Under the pieces are notes generated by a model, which made no database searches, was not told the origin of the DNA, and worked only from the letters and a program-made list of their open reading frames with translations. Position numbers and translations under genes: made by a program. Shown piece after piece: positions 23,434 through 33,549 of a DNA stretch of 41,982 bases. The DNA is from an uncultured Verrucomicrobiota bacterium (GTDB taxonomy: Bacteria > Verrucomicrobiota > Kiritimatiellia > RFP12 > UBA1067): contig CAMOCC010000019.1 in the NCBI GenBank assembly GCA_946610035.1, forward strand, positions 1 through 41,982. Direction: 5' to 3'. Positions within the stretch are counted from its first letter, which is position 1. Each line of letters begins with the position of its first letter.

Positions 23434-26189
23434 GCGAAGAGCTTTGCGAGCTTCTCGAGCTGGGCGACCTTGTCCTTGTTCTCGGCGAGCTTGCGCTTCG
23501 CCTCGTCCACGACGGCCTGCGGCGCGTGGGCGACGAAGTTCGCGTTCGCGAGCTTCGCCTCGGACGCCTTGATGAAGCCCGCGAGCTTCGCGAGCTCTCC
23601 GGCGATGCGCTTCGACTCTGCGGCCTTGTCGACGAGTCCCTCGAGCGAGAGGTAGACGGTGCCGAACTTCGTGATCTTCGAGGGCATCGGAAGGTCCCTG
23701 CCCGCCTCGACGATCTCAACCGACTCGGCGCGCATTGCACGCTTCAGGGACGGGATTTCGGAGGCGACCGACTTCTCGTGGTCGGCATCGACCGCGAGCG
23801 TCACCTTGACGAACGTCGAAGGCGCGACCTTGTACTCGGCCCTGAGGGCCCGGAGCGCCGTTATGGCCTCGCGCTTCGCCTCGACGAAGTCGTACAGCCC
23901 GTCGGTAAGGCCCCACTTCGCCTTCTCCTCGTCCGTATAGCCGGTCGGGTACTCCGCGCGCATGATCGTCTCGCCATCCTTGAGATAGCCGAGCTGGTGC
24001 GCGACCTCCTCGGTGACGAACGGCATGTAGGGGTGGAGGAGGCGGAGGGCCTTCCAGAAGACGTCGCGGAGGATCGCGAGGGACACGGACTTGTTGGGCG
24101 AGTCCTTCACGTACTCGACGTACCAGTCGCAGATCTGCGTCCAGAAGAAGTCGTACACGGCGAGAGCGCCGTCCTGGATGCGGTAGTTCTCGAGGATCTC
24201 GTTGACCTTGCGGCACGCCCTGTCGCACGCGACGAGGATGTGGCGGTCGTCTGCGGAGAGGGATTGGGCTTGGTCGAACGCAGTTCGGCCATCAAATCTG
24301 GCCGGTTCCCCGTTTCCAAGCGCCTGCTCCTGCATCTCCATGAACCTGGCCGCATTCCAGATCTTCGTCGTGAAGTTGCGGCCGATCTCGAACTTCTCCT
24401 TGTTGACCTTCGTATCGCAGTCGAGCGAGGTGATGAGGGCGATCGAGAAGCGCAGGGCGTCCGCCGAGTACTGGTTGATGAGTTCAAGCGGATCGAGCGA
24501 GTTGCCCTTGGACTTCGACATCTTAGAGCCGTCAGCCGCGCGGACGATTCCGTGGATCACGATGTTCTTGAACGGGGGCCTGCCCATGAAGTGGATGCCC
24601 GCCATCATCATCCTGGCGACCCAGAAGAAGATGATGTCCTGGGCGGTCACGAGGTCCGCCGTCGGGTAGTAGTAGTCGAGGTCCTTCGTCTTCTCGGGCC
24701 AGCCGAGCGTCTCGAACGGCCAGAGCCAGGAGCTGAACCACGTGTCCAGCACATCCGGATCCTGCTCGAGGTCGGCGAGCGTGAGAGCGTCGTTGCCCGT
24801 CTTCGCCTTCGCCTGTGCAAGCGCCTCCTCGGCGGTCTCCGCGACAAAGACCAGGTCTTCGGGAACGGACGGGGAGCGATCTCCCCGAACCCCTCCGGCG
24901 GAATCTGCATTCTTCAAGTAATACGCAGGAATCCTGTGGCCCCACCACAGCTGGCGGGAAATGCACCAGTCCTGTATGTTCTCCATCCAGTTGTAGTAGA
25001 TCTTCGACCAGCGGTCGGGGACGAACTTCACCTCGCCGGACTTCACGGCGGCGATCGCGGGCTCGGCGAGCGGCTTCATCTTCACGAACCACTGCTTGGA
25101 GAGGCGCGACTCGACGACCTCGTGGCAGCGGTAGCAGTGCCCGACCTGGTTGTCGAGGTCCTCGATGTGGTCGAGGAAGCCGCCGGCCTCGAGGTCCGCG
25201 ACGATCGCCTCGCGGCACTTGAAGCGGTCCATCCCGGCGTACTTCGCGCCGGCGAGCTCGTTCATCGTGCCGTCGCCGTTCATGATGTTGATCTCGGCGA
25301 GGTTGTGGCGCTTGCCGACGAGGAAGTCGTTCGGGTCGTGCGCGGGCGTGATCTTCACGATGCCCGTGCCGAACTCGCGGTCCACGTAGTCGTCGGCGAT
25401 GACGGGGATTTCGCGCCCCGTGAGCGGCAGGACCACCGTCTTGCCGAGGAGGTGCGCGTAGCGCTCGTCCTTCGGGTTCACGGCGACGGCGGTATCGCCG
25501 GGGAGCGTCTCGGGGCGGGTCGTGGCCACCATCACGTAGTCCTTGTAGGGCTCTCCGGACTGGCCCCTGGCGCTTCCGACGACGGGATACCTGATGTACC
25601 AGAAGTGTCCGTGGTTGGGCTCGTGCTCGACCTCGTCGTTTGCGAGGGCCGTGCCGCAGCGTGGGCACCAGTTGACGATGTAGTTGCCCTTGTAGACGAG
25701 GCCTTCGTCGAAGAGCTGCTTGAAGACCTTGAGGACGGCGCGGTTGCAGCCGTCGTCGAACGTGAAGCGCTCGCGCCGCCAGTCGGTGGAGTTGCCGAGC
25801 ATGCGCTGCTGATGGACGATCGTGCCGCCGTACTGCCTCTTCCACTCCCAGACGCGCTCGACGAAGGCCTCGCGCCCGAGGTCCTGACGGCGCTTGCCCT
25901 CCTTCTTGAGCGCCTTCTCGACGACGTTCTGCGTGGCTATGCCGGCATGGTCGGTGCCGGGCAGCCAAAGCGTGTTCCTCCCCTGCATGCGGCGCCACCT
26001 CACCAGGATGTCCTGGATCGTCTGGTTGAGGGCGTGACCCATGTGGAGTATGCCTGTCACGTTCGGCGGCGGAATAACGACCGAATATGGCGTGCGCCCG
26101 TCGGGCTCGTCGTGGAAACAGCCGTTATTCTCCCAAAACGGATACCATTTGGCCTCTGAGGCCTTAGCGTCGTAGTGTTTGTCCATCAT
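23430..26189 (-). CDS. valS: Valyl-tRNA synthetase
   Basis: This 919-residue class Ia aminoacyl-tRNA synthetase charges tRNA-Val. The HIGH motif is GILHMGHALNQT (about 45-56) and KMSKS is DGSKMSKSKGNSLD (about 555). The editing (CP1) domain has TTRPETLPGDTAV. The C-terminal anticodon and coiled-coil region ends LAENKDKVAQLEKLAKLF. An in-frame insertion of about 17 residues (ADSAGGVRGDRSPSVPED) follows WWGHRIPAYYLK and coincides with the GC-rich palindrome. The start is ATG at 26189 or the next ATG at 26186. It heads the operon valS-ruvA-plsC-bioWF. Confidence 0.97.
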   Translation of the reverse strand: MMDKHYDAKASEAKWYPFWENNGCFHDEPDGRTPYSVVIPPPNVTGILHMGHALNQTIQDILVRWRRMQGRNTLWLPGTDHAGIATQNVVEKALKKEGKRRQDLGREAFVERVWEWKRQYGGTIVHQQRMLGNSTDWRRERFTFDDGCNRAVLKVFKQLFDEGLVYKGNYIVNWCPRCGTALANDEVEHEPNHGHFWYIRYPVVGSARGQSGEPYKDYVMVATTRPETLPGDTAVAVNPKDERYAHLLGKTVVLPLTGREIPVIADDYVDREFGTGIVKITPAHDPNDFLVGKRHNLAEINIMNGDGTMNELAGAKYAGMDRFKCREAIVADLEAGGFLDHIEDLDNQVGHCYRCHEVVESRLSKQWFVKMKPLAEPAIAAVKSGEVKFVPDRWSKIYYNWMENIQDWCISRQLWWGHRIPAYYLKNADSAGGVRGDRSPSVPEDLVFVAETAEEALAQAKAKTGNDALTLADLEQDPDVLDTWFSSWLWPFETLGWPEKTKDLDYYYPTADLVTAQDIIFFWVARMMMAGIHFMGRPPFKNIVIHGIVRAADGSKMSKSKGNSLDPLELINQYSADALRFSIALITSLDCDTKVNKEKFEIGRNFTTKIWNAARFMEMQEQALGNGEPARFDGRTAFDQAQSLSADDRHILVACDRACRKVNEILENYRIQDGALAVYDFFWTQICDWYVEYVKDSPNKSVSLAILRDVFWKALRLLHPYMPFVTEEVAHQLGYLKDGETIMRAEYPTGYTDEEKAKWGLTDGLYDFVEAKREAITALRALRAEYKVAPSTFVKVTLAVDADHEKSVASEIPSLKRAMRAESVEIVEAGRDLPMPSKITKFGTVYLSLEGLVDKAAESKRIAGELAKLAGFIKASEAKLANANFVAHAPQAVVDEAKRKLAENKDKVAQLEKLAKLFA
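24861..24900 (-). repeat. GC-rich palindrome inserted in frame in valS
   Basis: The coding strand reads GGGGTTCGGGGAGA, TCGC, TCCCCGTCCGTTCCC. It matches the groES-groEL gap element (534-585, opposite strand) closely, with the same GGGGAGA...TCCCC stem and the same CCGTCCGTTCCC tail. It encodes GGVRGDRSPSVPED, placed at a spot where ValS sequences usually have a short loop. Confidence 0.7.
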
Positions 26190-26200
26190 GTCGTGTCTCT

Positions 26201-26209
26201 TCTATATCA
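26201..26209 (-). promoter_or_regulatory. valS promoter, extended -10
   Basis: The minus strand reads TGATATAGA, with 11 bases to the first ATG and 14 to the second. The -35 region is weak (GACGGA at 17 bp). It fits the extended -10 pattern seen in front of eight other genes in the window. Confidence 0.55.
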
Positions 26210-26263
26210 TGTTTCCACCGCGCTCCGTCTGGAACGCGACGGTTTGCTGCGTCGGCGGGGCGC

Positions 26264-29200
26264 TCAGCGGATCGAGGCGTGGTAGCTCTGGAGGCTCTTG
26301 ACCTCGCCGAGCCCGCTCATCGCGGCTCCAATGCCCTCGGACGCTGCGACCGCGGCGGCGATAGTCGTGAGGTACGGAACCTTGTACTTGATCGCGGCCT
26401 GGCGGATGCGGCAGTCGTCGGCGCGCGCATCGCGGCGGCCGGAAGGCGTGTTGATGATGAGCTTGACCTCGCGGTTCTTGATCGCGTCGAGGACATCGGG
26501 ACGTCCCTCGCCGATCTTTGCGATGACGGACCCTTCGACGCCCTTGGACTTCAGGAACGCAATCGTTCCCTCTGTGCCGACGACCTCGAAGCCGAGCTTC
26601 ACGAAGTTCTTCACGGCCTGCACCGCGTCGTCCGGCTTCTCGGAAAGAGAGACGAGCAGCTTGCCGGGCTCCGTCGGAAGCGGCGAGCCCGCGGCCTCCT
26701 GCGACTTGAAGTACGCAAGGCCGAACGTCTCGGCAAGGCCGAGGACCTCGCCCGTCGAGCGCATTTCAGGCCCGAGGACGGGATCGACCTCCGGGAACTT
26801 CTCGAAGGGCATGACGGCCTCCTTGACGCCGTGGTACGGGATGACCTTGTCCTTGTCGAGTCCGAGGGACTTCACCGTCTCGCCCATCATCAGGCGCGTC
26901 GCGATGCGCGCCATCTGCGTGCCAGCGACCTTCGAGACTAGCGGGACCGTGCGCGACGCGCGCGGATTCGCCTCGATGACGTAAACCTTTCCGTCCTCGA
27001 TCGCGAACTGCATGTTCATGAGTCCCACGACCTTCAGCTCGTTCGCTATCTTGCGCGTGTACTCGAGAATCGTCTTCTTGTTCTCCTCGGGAATCGACAC
27101 CGGAGGCAGGACGCAGGCGGAGTCGCCGGAGTGGATGCCCGCGAGCTCGATGTGCTGCATGATCGCCGGGATGAAGACGTCCTTGCCGTCGGAAAGCGCG
27201 TCCGCCTCGCACTCCATCGCGTGGCAGAGGAAGCGGTCGAGGTAGAGCGGACGGTCGGGCGTCACGCCGACGGCCTTGTCCACATACTCGCGGAGCATGA
27301 TCTCGTCGTATATGACCTCCATGCCGCGACCGCCGAGGACGAAGGACGGGCGGATGATGAGCGGGTAGCCTAGCTTCGAGGCGCACTTGAGCGCGCCGTC
27401 GAGGTCGCTCGCCATCATCGACTCGGGCATCGGGATGCCGAGCCTGTCCATGATCGAGTGGAAGAGGTCGCGGTCCTCCGCGTCGTCGATCGAGTCGACG
27501 GACGTTCCGAGAATCCTGCAGCCGGCCTCCTGGAGTCCGCGCGCGATGTTGAGCGGGGTCTGCCCGCCGAACTGCACGATCACGCCCTCGGGCTTCTCGG
27601 CCTCGTATATCTGGAGCACGTCCTCGACCGTCACGGGCTCGAAGTAGAGCTTGTCGGACGTGTCGTAGTCGGTCGAGACGGTCTCTGGGTTGCAGTTGAC
27701 GATGATCGTCTCGTAGCCCATCTCGCGCAGAGCCATCGCGGCGTGGCAGCAGCAGTAGTCGAACTCGATGCCCTGCCCGATGCGGTTCGGTCCGCCGCCG
27801 AGGATCATGACCTTCTTCCTGTTGTCCGACGCGACAGCCTCGTGGAACGCGGCGGCGCGCTTGGGATCGGCGTCGGGCTTGACGTCGTTGTAGGTCGAGT
27901 AGTAGTAGGCCTTGTTCTCGACGCCGGAGACGGGCACCGCGAACCAGCGCTCGCGGCAACCGGCCTTCTTGCGCTGGTCGCGGATCGACTTCTCGGAGAC
28001 GCCGAGGAGCTGGGCGAGGTACTTGTCGGAGAAACCGTCCTTCTTCGCCTGGACGAGCAGGTCGTCGGGCAACGCAGCGCCCTTGTACGAAAGAATCCTC
28101 TCCTCGAGCTGGACGAGCTCGCGCATCTGCTGTACGAACCACGCCTTGACGCCGCAGGCCTTGAATATCTGCTCGTCGGTCGCGCCCTTGCGGACAGCCT
28201 CGTACATCTGGAAGTGGCGCTCGGAGTTCGCGACGGAAAGCATCTTCAGAAGCTCGTCAAGCGACTTCTCGTGGAAGTCCTTCACGAAGCCAAGCCCGGC
28301 CCTGCCGCGCTCGAGCGCGCGGATCGCCTTCTGGAACGTCTCCTTGTACGTCTTGCCGATGGACATCACCTCGCCGACCGCCTTCATCTGCGTGCCGAGC
28401 TTGTCCTCGACTCCGCGGAACTTCTCGAAGGCCCAGCGCGCGAACTTGAGGACTACGTAGTCGCCGTCGGGCGTGTACTTCTCGAGGGAGCCGTCGCGCC
28501 AGTACGGTATCTCGTCCATCGTCATCCCCGCCGCGAGCTTCGCGGAGACGAGCGCGATCGGGAAGCCGGTCGCCTTGGATGCGAGCGCGGAGGAGCGCGA
28601 TGTGCGCGGGTTGATCTCGATGATGACGACGCGGCCCGTCTTCGGGTCGTGGGCGAACTGGACGTTGGTGCCGCCGATCACGCCGATAGACTCGACGATC
28701 TTGAAGGCGTCGCGCTGCAGGCGGTCCTGGAGCTCCTTGGAAATCGTGAGGAAAGGCGCCGCGCAGTAGCTGTCGCCCGTATGGACGCCTACCGCGTCGA
28801 TGTTCTCGATGAAGCAGACGGCGATCATCTGGTTCTTCGCATCGCGGACAACCTCGACCTCGAGCTCCTCCCAGTTGAGGATCGACTCCTCGATGAGGCA
28901 CTGGTGCGTAAGCGACGCGTCAAGGCCGCGGGCGCAGATGGTGCGCAGCTCCTCGACGTTGTAGCAGAATCCGCCGCCCGCGCCGCCCATCGTGTAGGCG
29001 GGCCTGACGACGACCGGATATCCGATATCCTTCTCGACGAGCTCGACGGCCGCGTCGACGGAGTGGACGATGCCCGAGCGGGGCGTGTCGATGCCGAGCT
29101 TCTGCATCGTCTCCTTGAAGACCTCGCGGTCCTCGCCGCGCTCGATCGCGTCGAGGTTCACGCCGATGACCTTGACGTTGTACTTGTCGAGGATGCCCTT

Positions 29201-29509
29201 CTTCGCAAGCTCCATCGAAAGATTGAGACCCGTCTGCCCGCCGAGATTCGGCAATATGGCATCGGGCCTCTCCTTCGCGATTATCTGCTCGAGGCGCTCT
29301 TCGTTAAGCGGCTCGATGTATGTCGCATCCGCCATCACGGGATCGGTCATGATCGTCGCGGGATTGGAGTTCACAAGGACAACCTTGTACCCGCACGCCT
29401 TCAGCGCCTTGCACGCCTGCGTCCCGGAATAGTCGAATTCGCAAGCCTGCCCGATGACAATCGGACCCGAACCTATGATCAAAACCTTGTCGACGTCTGC
29501 ACGCTTCAT
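26264..29509 (-). CDS. carB: Carbamoyl-phosphate synthase large subunit
   Basis: This 1081-residue enzyme makes carbamoyl phosphate for pyrimidines and arginine. It has two tandem ATP-grasp halves. The first has IGSGPIVIGQACEFDYSG (12-29), RPAYTMGGAGGG and EINPRTSRSS; the second has LGGGPNRIGQGIEFDYCC, RPSFVLGGRGMEV and EANPRASRTVP. The C-terminal MGS-like allosteric domain (about 940-1081) has NLGGQ-type first-half partners elsewhere and INTPSGRRDARADDCRIRQAAI near its end. carA is not adjacent. pyrK/pyrD and argB/argD elsewhere in the window use the pathways it feeds. ATG with GGGAAGG upstream and a leader of about 36 nt. Confidence 0.98.
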   Translation of the reverse strand: MKRADVDKVLIIGSGPIVIGQACEFDYSGTQACKALKACGYKVVLVNSNPATIMTDPVMADATYIEPLNEERLEQIIAKERPDAILPNLGGQTGLNLSMELAKKGILDKYNVKVIGVNLDAIERGEDREVFKETMQKLGIDTPRSGIVHSVDAAVELVEKDIGYPVVVRPAYTMGGAGGGFCYNVEELRTICARGLDASLTHQCLIEESILNWEELEVEVVRDAKNQMIAVCFIENIDAVGVHTGDSYCAAPFLTISKELQDRLQRDAFKIVESIGVIGGTNVQFAHDPKTGRVVIIEINPRTSRSSALASKATGFPIALVSAKLAAGMTMDEIPYWRDGSLEKYTPDGDYVVLKFARWAFEKFRGVEDKLGTQMKAVGEVMSIGKTYKETFQKAIRALERGRAGLGFVKDFHEKSLDELLKMLSVANSERHFQMYEAVRKGATDEQIFKACGVKAWFVQQMRELVQLEERILSYKGAALPDDLLVQAKKDGFSDKYLAQLLGVSEKSIRDQRKKAGCRERWFAVPVSGVENKAYYYSTYNDVKPDADPKRAAAFHEAVASDNRKKVMILGGGPNRIGQGIEFDYCCCHAAMALREMGYETIIVNCNPETVSTDYDTSDKLYFEPVTVEDVLQIYEAEKPEGVIVQFGGQTPLNIARGLQEAGCRILGTSVDSIDDAEDRDLFHSIMDRLGIPMPESMMASDLDGALKCASKLGYPLIIRPSFVLGGRGMEVIYDEIMLREYVDKAVGVTPDRPLYLDRFLCHAMECEADALSDGKDVFIPAIMQHIELAGIHSGDSACVLPPVSIPEENKKTILEYTRKIANELKVVGLMNMQFAIEDGKVYVIEANPRASRTVPLVSKVAGTQMARIATRLMMGETVKSLGLDKDKVIPYHGVKEAVMPFEKFPEVDPVLGPEMRSTGEVLGLAETFGLAYFKSQEAAGSPLPTEPGKLLVSLSEKPDDAVQAVKNFVKLGFEVVGTEGTIAFLKSKGVEGSVIAKIGEGRPDVLDAIKNREVKLIINTPSGRRDARADDCRIRQAAIKYKVPYLTTIAAAVAASEGIGAAMSGLGEVKSLQSYHASIR

Positions 29510-29552
29510 TTTCTGTAAAGGCCTTCCCTTTATGTTTCAAGTTCGGGCAGAT

Positions 29553-29561
29553 AGTATATCA
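29553..29561 (-). promoter_or_regulatory. carB promoter, extended -10
   Basis: The minus strand reads TGATATACT, 43 bases before the carB ATG. The sequence at the -35 position is not canonical (CACACT). It lies downstream of the terminator of the preceding operon, so carB is an independent unit. The leader is long enough for a Shine-Dalgarno (GGGAAGG). Confidence 0.65.
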
Positions 29562-29602
29562 AAAATCGGACCGCTAGTGTGGCGAAATTTTCATATTTCT
29601 GC

Positions 29603-29649
29603 AAAAAAGTGACGGAATAGGGCCTTTGGGGCTCTTTTCCGCCACTTTT
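29603..29649 (-). terminator. Strong intrinsic terminator after the VWA gene
   Basis: A 13-bp stem with one mismatch, AAAAGTGGCGGAA (29637-29649) with TTCCGTCACTTTT (29605-29617), encloses an inner GCCCC/GGCC pairing and ends in six T residues on the minus strand (29603-29608). It begins 15 bp after the stop of the VWA gene and closes the dnaG-to-VWA operon. Confidence 0.9.
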
Positions 29650-29664
29650 CGCCATAGGACGCAT

Positions 29665-30734
29665 CTATGCTAGTCTGCGGGACGAGGCGAGGGAGAGGAG
29701 GACCGCCGCGAGGACAAGCGCGGCGCCGCCGAGGAGGAAGCCCGCGAAGCGCTCGTTCCAGAGCGTCCGCACCTCCGCCTCGATGGGCGTGGTCTCCAGC
29801 CTGTCGATCTCCTCCAGCGCCTCCTTGAGGGCGTCCGCGTCGTTCACGGGGAAGTACCTGCCGCCCGTCTTTCGCGCTATGTCCCTGAGCTGCGCCTCGT
29901 CGAACGTACCCTCGGTCTCGCCGATGACCTTCCAGCCGAACGGATGCTGCTGGACGAACGGGGCGTAGTGGGCGGACGTCCCGACGCCGATGGAGTAGAC
30001 CTTCACCCCGCGCCGCGCCGCAATCTCGGTCATCGCCTCCGGCGTCACCGCGCCGCGGTTGTTCACGCCGTCCGAGAGGAGGATCACGACCTTCGACTCG
30101 GGCTCGGACTTCTCGAGGCGAGCGAGCGCCATGCCGAGTCCGTCGCCGACAGCCGTCATCTGCTCCTCGCTCGCGCCCGGTATCTCGACGGCCTCGAGCA
30201 TCTGGTGGAGGGCGCGGTGGTCGGCCGTGAGCGGTGCGCGCGTCTCGGCGAATCCGCCGAACGTGACGAGTCCGATCAAGTCGTCGGGCCGCCTGTCCAC
30301 GAACGCGGAGAAGACCCTCTTCACCTCCGCAAGGCGCGTGAACTTCGCGAGCTTCGCCTCGTCTGCGGACGAAAGGCGGCGTCCCGACCTCTCGAACGCG
30401 CGAATCTGCCCGAGGACGTCCTTCGGCGCCAGGTCGAGTATCGCCATTGACCCCGAGATGTCCACCGTCATGACGATTGCTATGGCGTCCACGTTGCGTC
30501 CGTTGTTGGCGAGCGGCGTCCTCGGACGCGCCGCCGCGACCACGAGGAGCGCGAGCCCCGCGATCAGCATAAAGGGCGTCGCCGCCGCAACCTTCGCGCG
30601 CCAGCCCGCGGTCCTGGCGGGGAGCCTCGCGAGAGCCGAGAAGCGTATCCCCGTTCGCCTTGCGCGTCTGAGGAGCCTCCATGCGGCAAAGGCGAGCGGA
30701 AGAGCGAAGAGGAGGAACCACGGATTCGCAAAGT

Positions 30735-30738
<4 letters not shown>
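29665..30738 (-). CDS. VWA-domain membrane protein, BatA/BatB type
   Basis: This 357-residue protein has two N-terminal membrane segments (about 6-22 and 54-70), a cytoplasm-distal VWA domain and a C-terminal helix (about 332-350), the BatA/BatB layout. MIDAS metal-site residues are TVDISGSM (DxSxS), then VTFGGFAET, and LLSDGVNN. A charged insertion (LGQIRAFERSGRRLSSADEA, about 108-135) sits just after the DxSxS motif and looks longer than usual. It is the last gene of the moxR cluster and overlaps the BatD-like gene by ATGA. Such clusters are linked with stress or envelope functions; the role here is unknown. Confidence 0.88.
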
Positions 30739-31687
<949 letters not shown>

Positions 31688-31691
<4 letters not shown>

Positions 31692-32578
31692 CTTTTCCTT
31701 GCCCTCCTCCTGAAGAGCGCACGCACTTCATCTATGTACGGACGGTCCGTCGCGAGCTCCAGGGACTCAATCCTGGAGCGGACGAAGAACCGCTTCCTCG
31801 CCTCGCCGTCGGACGCCGCCTTCTCTGCGAAGGCCCTGCGCACCTCTGCGCTGGAGGTGTCCACGAGGACGAGTTCGCCCGTTTCGGGGTCCTCCAGTTC
31901 GACGAGCCCCGCGTCGGGCAGCTCGGACTCGGCGGGGTCCGTGACGCTCATGCAGATGACGTCGTGGTGGTGGGCGGTCGCCTCGAGGAGCTTTGCGAAG
32001 TTTTCGGACGGCTCGAGGAAGTCCGAGACGAGGAACACGACCGCGCGGCGCTTCTGGACGCCGTTCAGGAACTTGAGCGCGAGCGCGATGTCGGTCCCGC
32101 CCTCGGCGTCCTCGCTCGCGGCAAGCACCTCGCGCGCGAGGCGCATGACGCTGTCCCTGCCCTTCCTGGGCGGGATGTACTTGACGATGCGGTCGGAGAA
32201 GAGGACGAGCCCCACCTTGTCCTGGTTGCGTATCGCGGTTAGCGCGAGGAGCGCGGTCACCTCGGCGGCGAGCTCGGACTTCGTCCGCCCGCGGCTTCCG
32301 TAGCTCTGCGAGCCGGAGACGTCCACGAGGAAGAGGATCGTAAGCTCCCGCTCTTCGCTGTAGCGCTTTATGTAGGGGACTCCGGTCCTGGCGGTTACGT
32401 TCCAGTCGATGGACCTTACGTCGTCGCCGACTTCGTACGGCCTCACCTCGTCGAACTCGACGCCCTGCCCCTTGAATGTCGAGTGGTAGTCGCCGGCGAG
32501 CTGGTCGTCGATAAGCCTGTTGGTGAGGATTCTTATCCTCCCCACCTTGGCCATCAGTTCTTTAACGTCGATCGCCAT
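31688..32578 (-). CDS. DUF58 protein with VWA-like fold
   Basis: This 296-residue cytoplasmic protein is the DUF58 partner of MoxR. The signature is VRPYEVGDDVRSIDWNVTAR (about 45-64), and a VWA-like metal site is FLVDVSGSQSYGS (about 86-98) with VVFLVSDF further on. It starts 7 bp after moxR and overlaps the BatD-like gene by ATGA. It probably acts with MoxR and the VWA protein as one complex or pathway. Confidence 0.92.
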
Positions 32579-32585
32579 GTTCGCC

Positions 32586-33548
32586 TCACGGAACCGGGAC
32601 TTCGTCGAGTATCCTGTCGATCACCATGTCGCTCGTTACGTTCTCGGCCTCGGCCTCGTAGGTGAGGAGGATGCGGTGGCGGAGGACGTCGTGGACGACC
32701 TCCTTCACGTCCTGCGGGGTCGCGTAGGGGCGTCCGTGCAGAAGCGCGTTGCCGCGCGCGGCGAGGTTCAGCGCGAGCGTCGCGCGCGGGGATGCGCCGT
32801 TCTGGATGTGTGGGTTCCGCTCGCGCGTCTTGAAGACTATGTCGAGGATGTAGTCGCCCACCTTCTCGTCGCAGTAGACCTCGTTCAGCGACGCGCGAAG
32901 CGACGCGATCGCGTCAGGCGTCGCGACAGTCCTCGCCTGCGGCTTCTCGGCGTTCTCGGCGAAGCGCTGCATGATGCGGCGCTCGTCCGCCTTGGACGGA
33001 GCCTCGACGAGGCACTTGAACATGAAGCGGTCGACCTGCGCCTCGGGAAGCGGATACGTCCCCTCCTGCTCTATCGGATTCTGCGTCGCAAGGACGAGGA
33101 ACGGATCGGGCAGGCGGTATGTCTCCTCGCCGATGGTGACCTGGCGCTCCTGCATCGACTCGAGGAGCGCGGACTGCACCTTCGCCGGCGCGCGGTTGAT
33201 TTCATCCGCAAGGAGGAGGTTCGTGAAGACGGGGCCCTTCTTCGGCGTGAACTCGCCCGTCTTCGGGGAGTAGACGAGCGTGCCGACGACATCGGCCGGG
33301 AGCAGGTCCGGCGTGAACGAGATTCGCTTGAACTCGAGTCCGAGCGCCTTTGCAAGCGTGTTCACGGAAAGCGTCTTCGCAAGGCCGGGGACGCCTTCGA
33401 GCAGGATGTGTCCGTTCGTCACAAGCGCGAGGACAAGCCTGTCGATGAGCTTCTCCTGTCCGACTATGACGCGCCCTACCTCGTCCTTGATGTTTGCGAC
33501 GAGCTCCTTCTGAGCCGCGATTCTCGATGATGCTTCCTTCAGGTCCAT
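32586..33548 (-). CDS. MoxR-family AAA+ ATPase
   Basis: This 320-residue AAA+ ATPase of the MoxR group is proposed to be a chaperone for metal or cofactor insertion or protein complex remodelling. Walker A is LEGVPGLAKTL (about 54-64), Walker B LLLADEINRAP (about 117-127), sensor 1 LVLATQNPIEQEGTYPLPEAQVDRF, and the C-terminal lid follows. The ATG is 1 base after the dnaG stop, with GGAG in the end of dnaG, so expression should be coupled to dnaG. Confidence 0.95.
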   Translation of the reverse strand: MDLKEASSRIAAQKELVANIKDEVGRVIVGQEKLIDRLVLALVTNGHILLEGVPGLAKTLSVNTLAKALGLEFKRISFTPDLLPADVVGTLVYSPKTGEFTPKKGPVFTNLLLADEINRAPAKVQSALLESMQERQVTIGEETYRLPDPFLVLATQNPIEQEGTYPLPEAQVDRFMFKCLVEAPSKADERRIMQRFAENAEKPQARTVATPDAIASLRASLNEVYCDEKVGDYILDIVFKTRERNPHIQNGASPRATLALNLAARGNALLHGRPYATPQDVKEVVHDVLRHRILLTYEAEAENVTSDMVIDRILDEVPVP

Positions 33549-33549
33549 T

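Noticed and set aside
24241-24330. Second insertion in valS around the GRTAFDQ segment
   Set aside because: It may be a lineage-specific loop; no second copy of the DNA was found, so a mobile repeat is not supported.
23526-26159. Plus-strand open frame of 877 codons opposite valS
   Set aside because: Antisense shadow of valS caused by GC-rich third positions; no recognisable motif and no promoter or SD.
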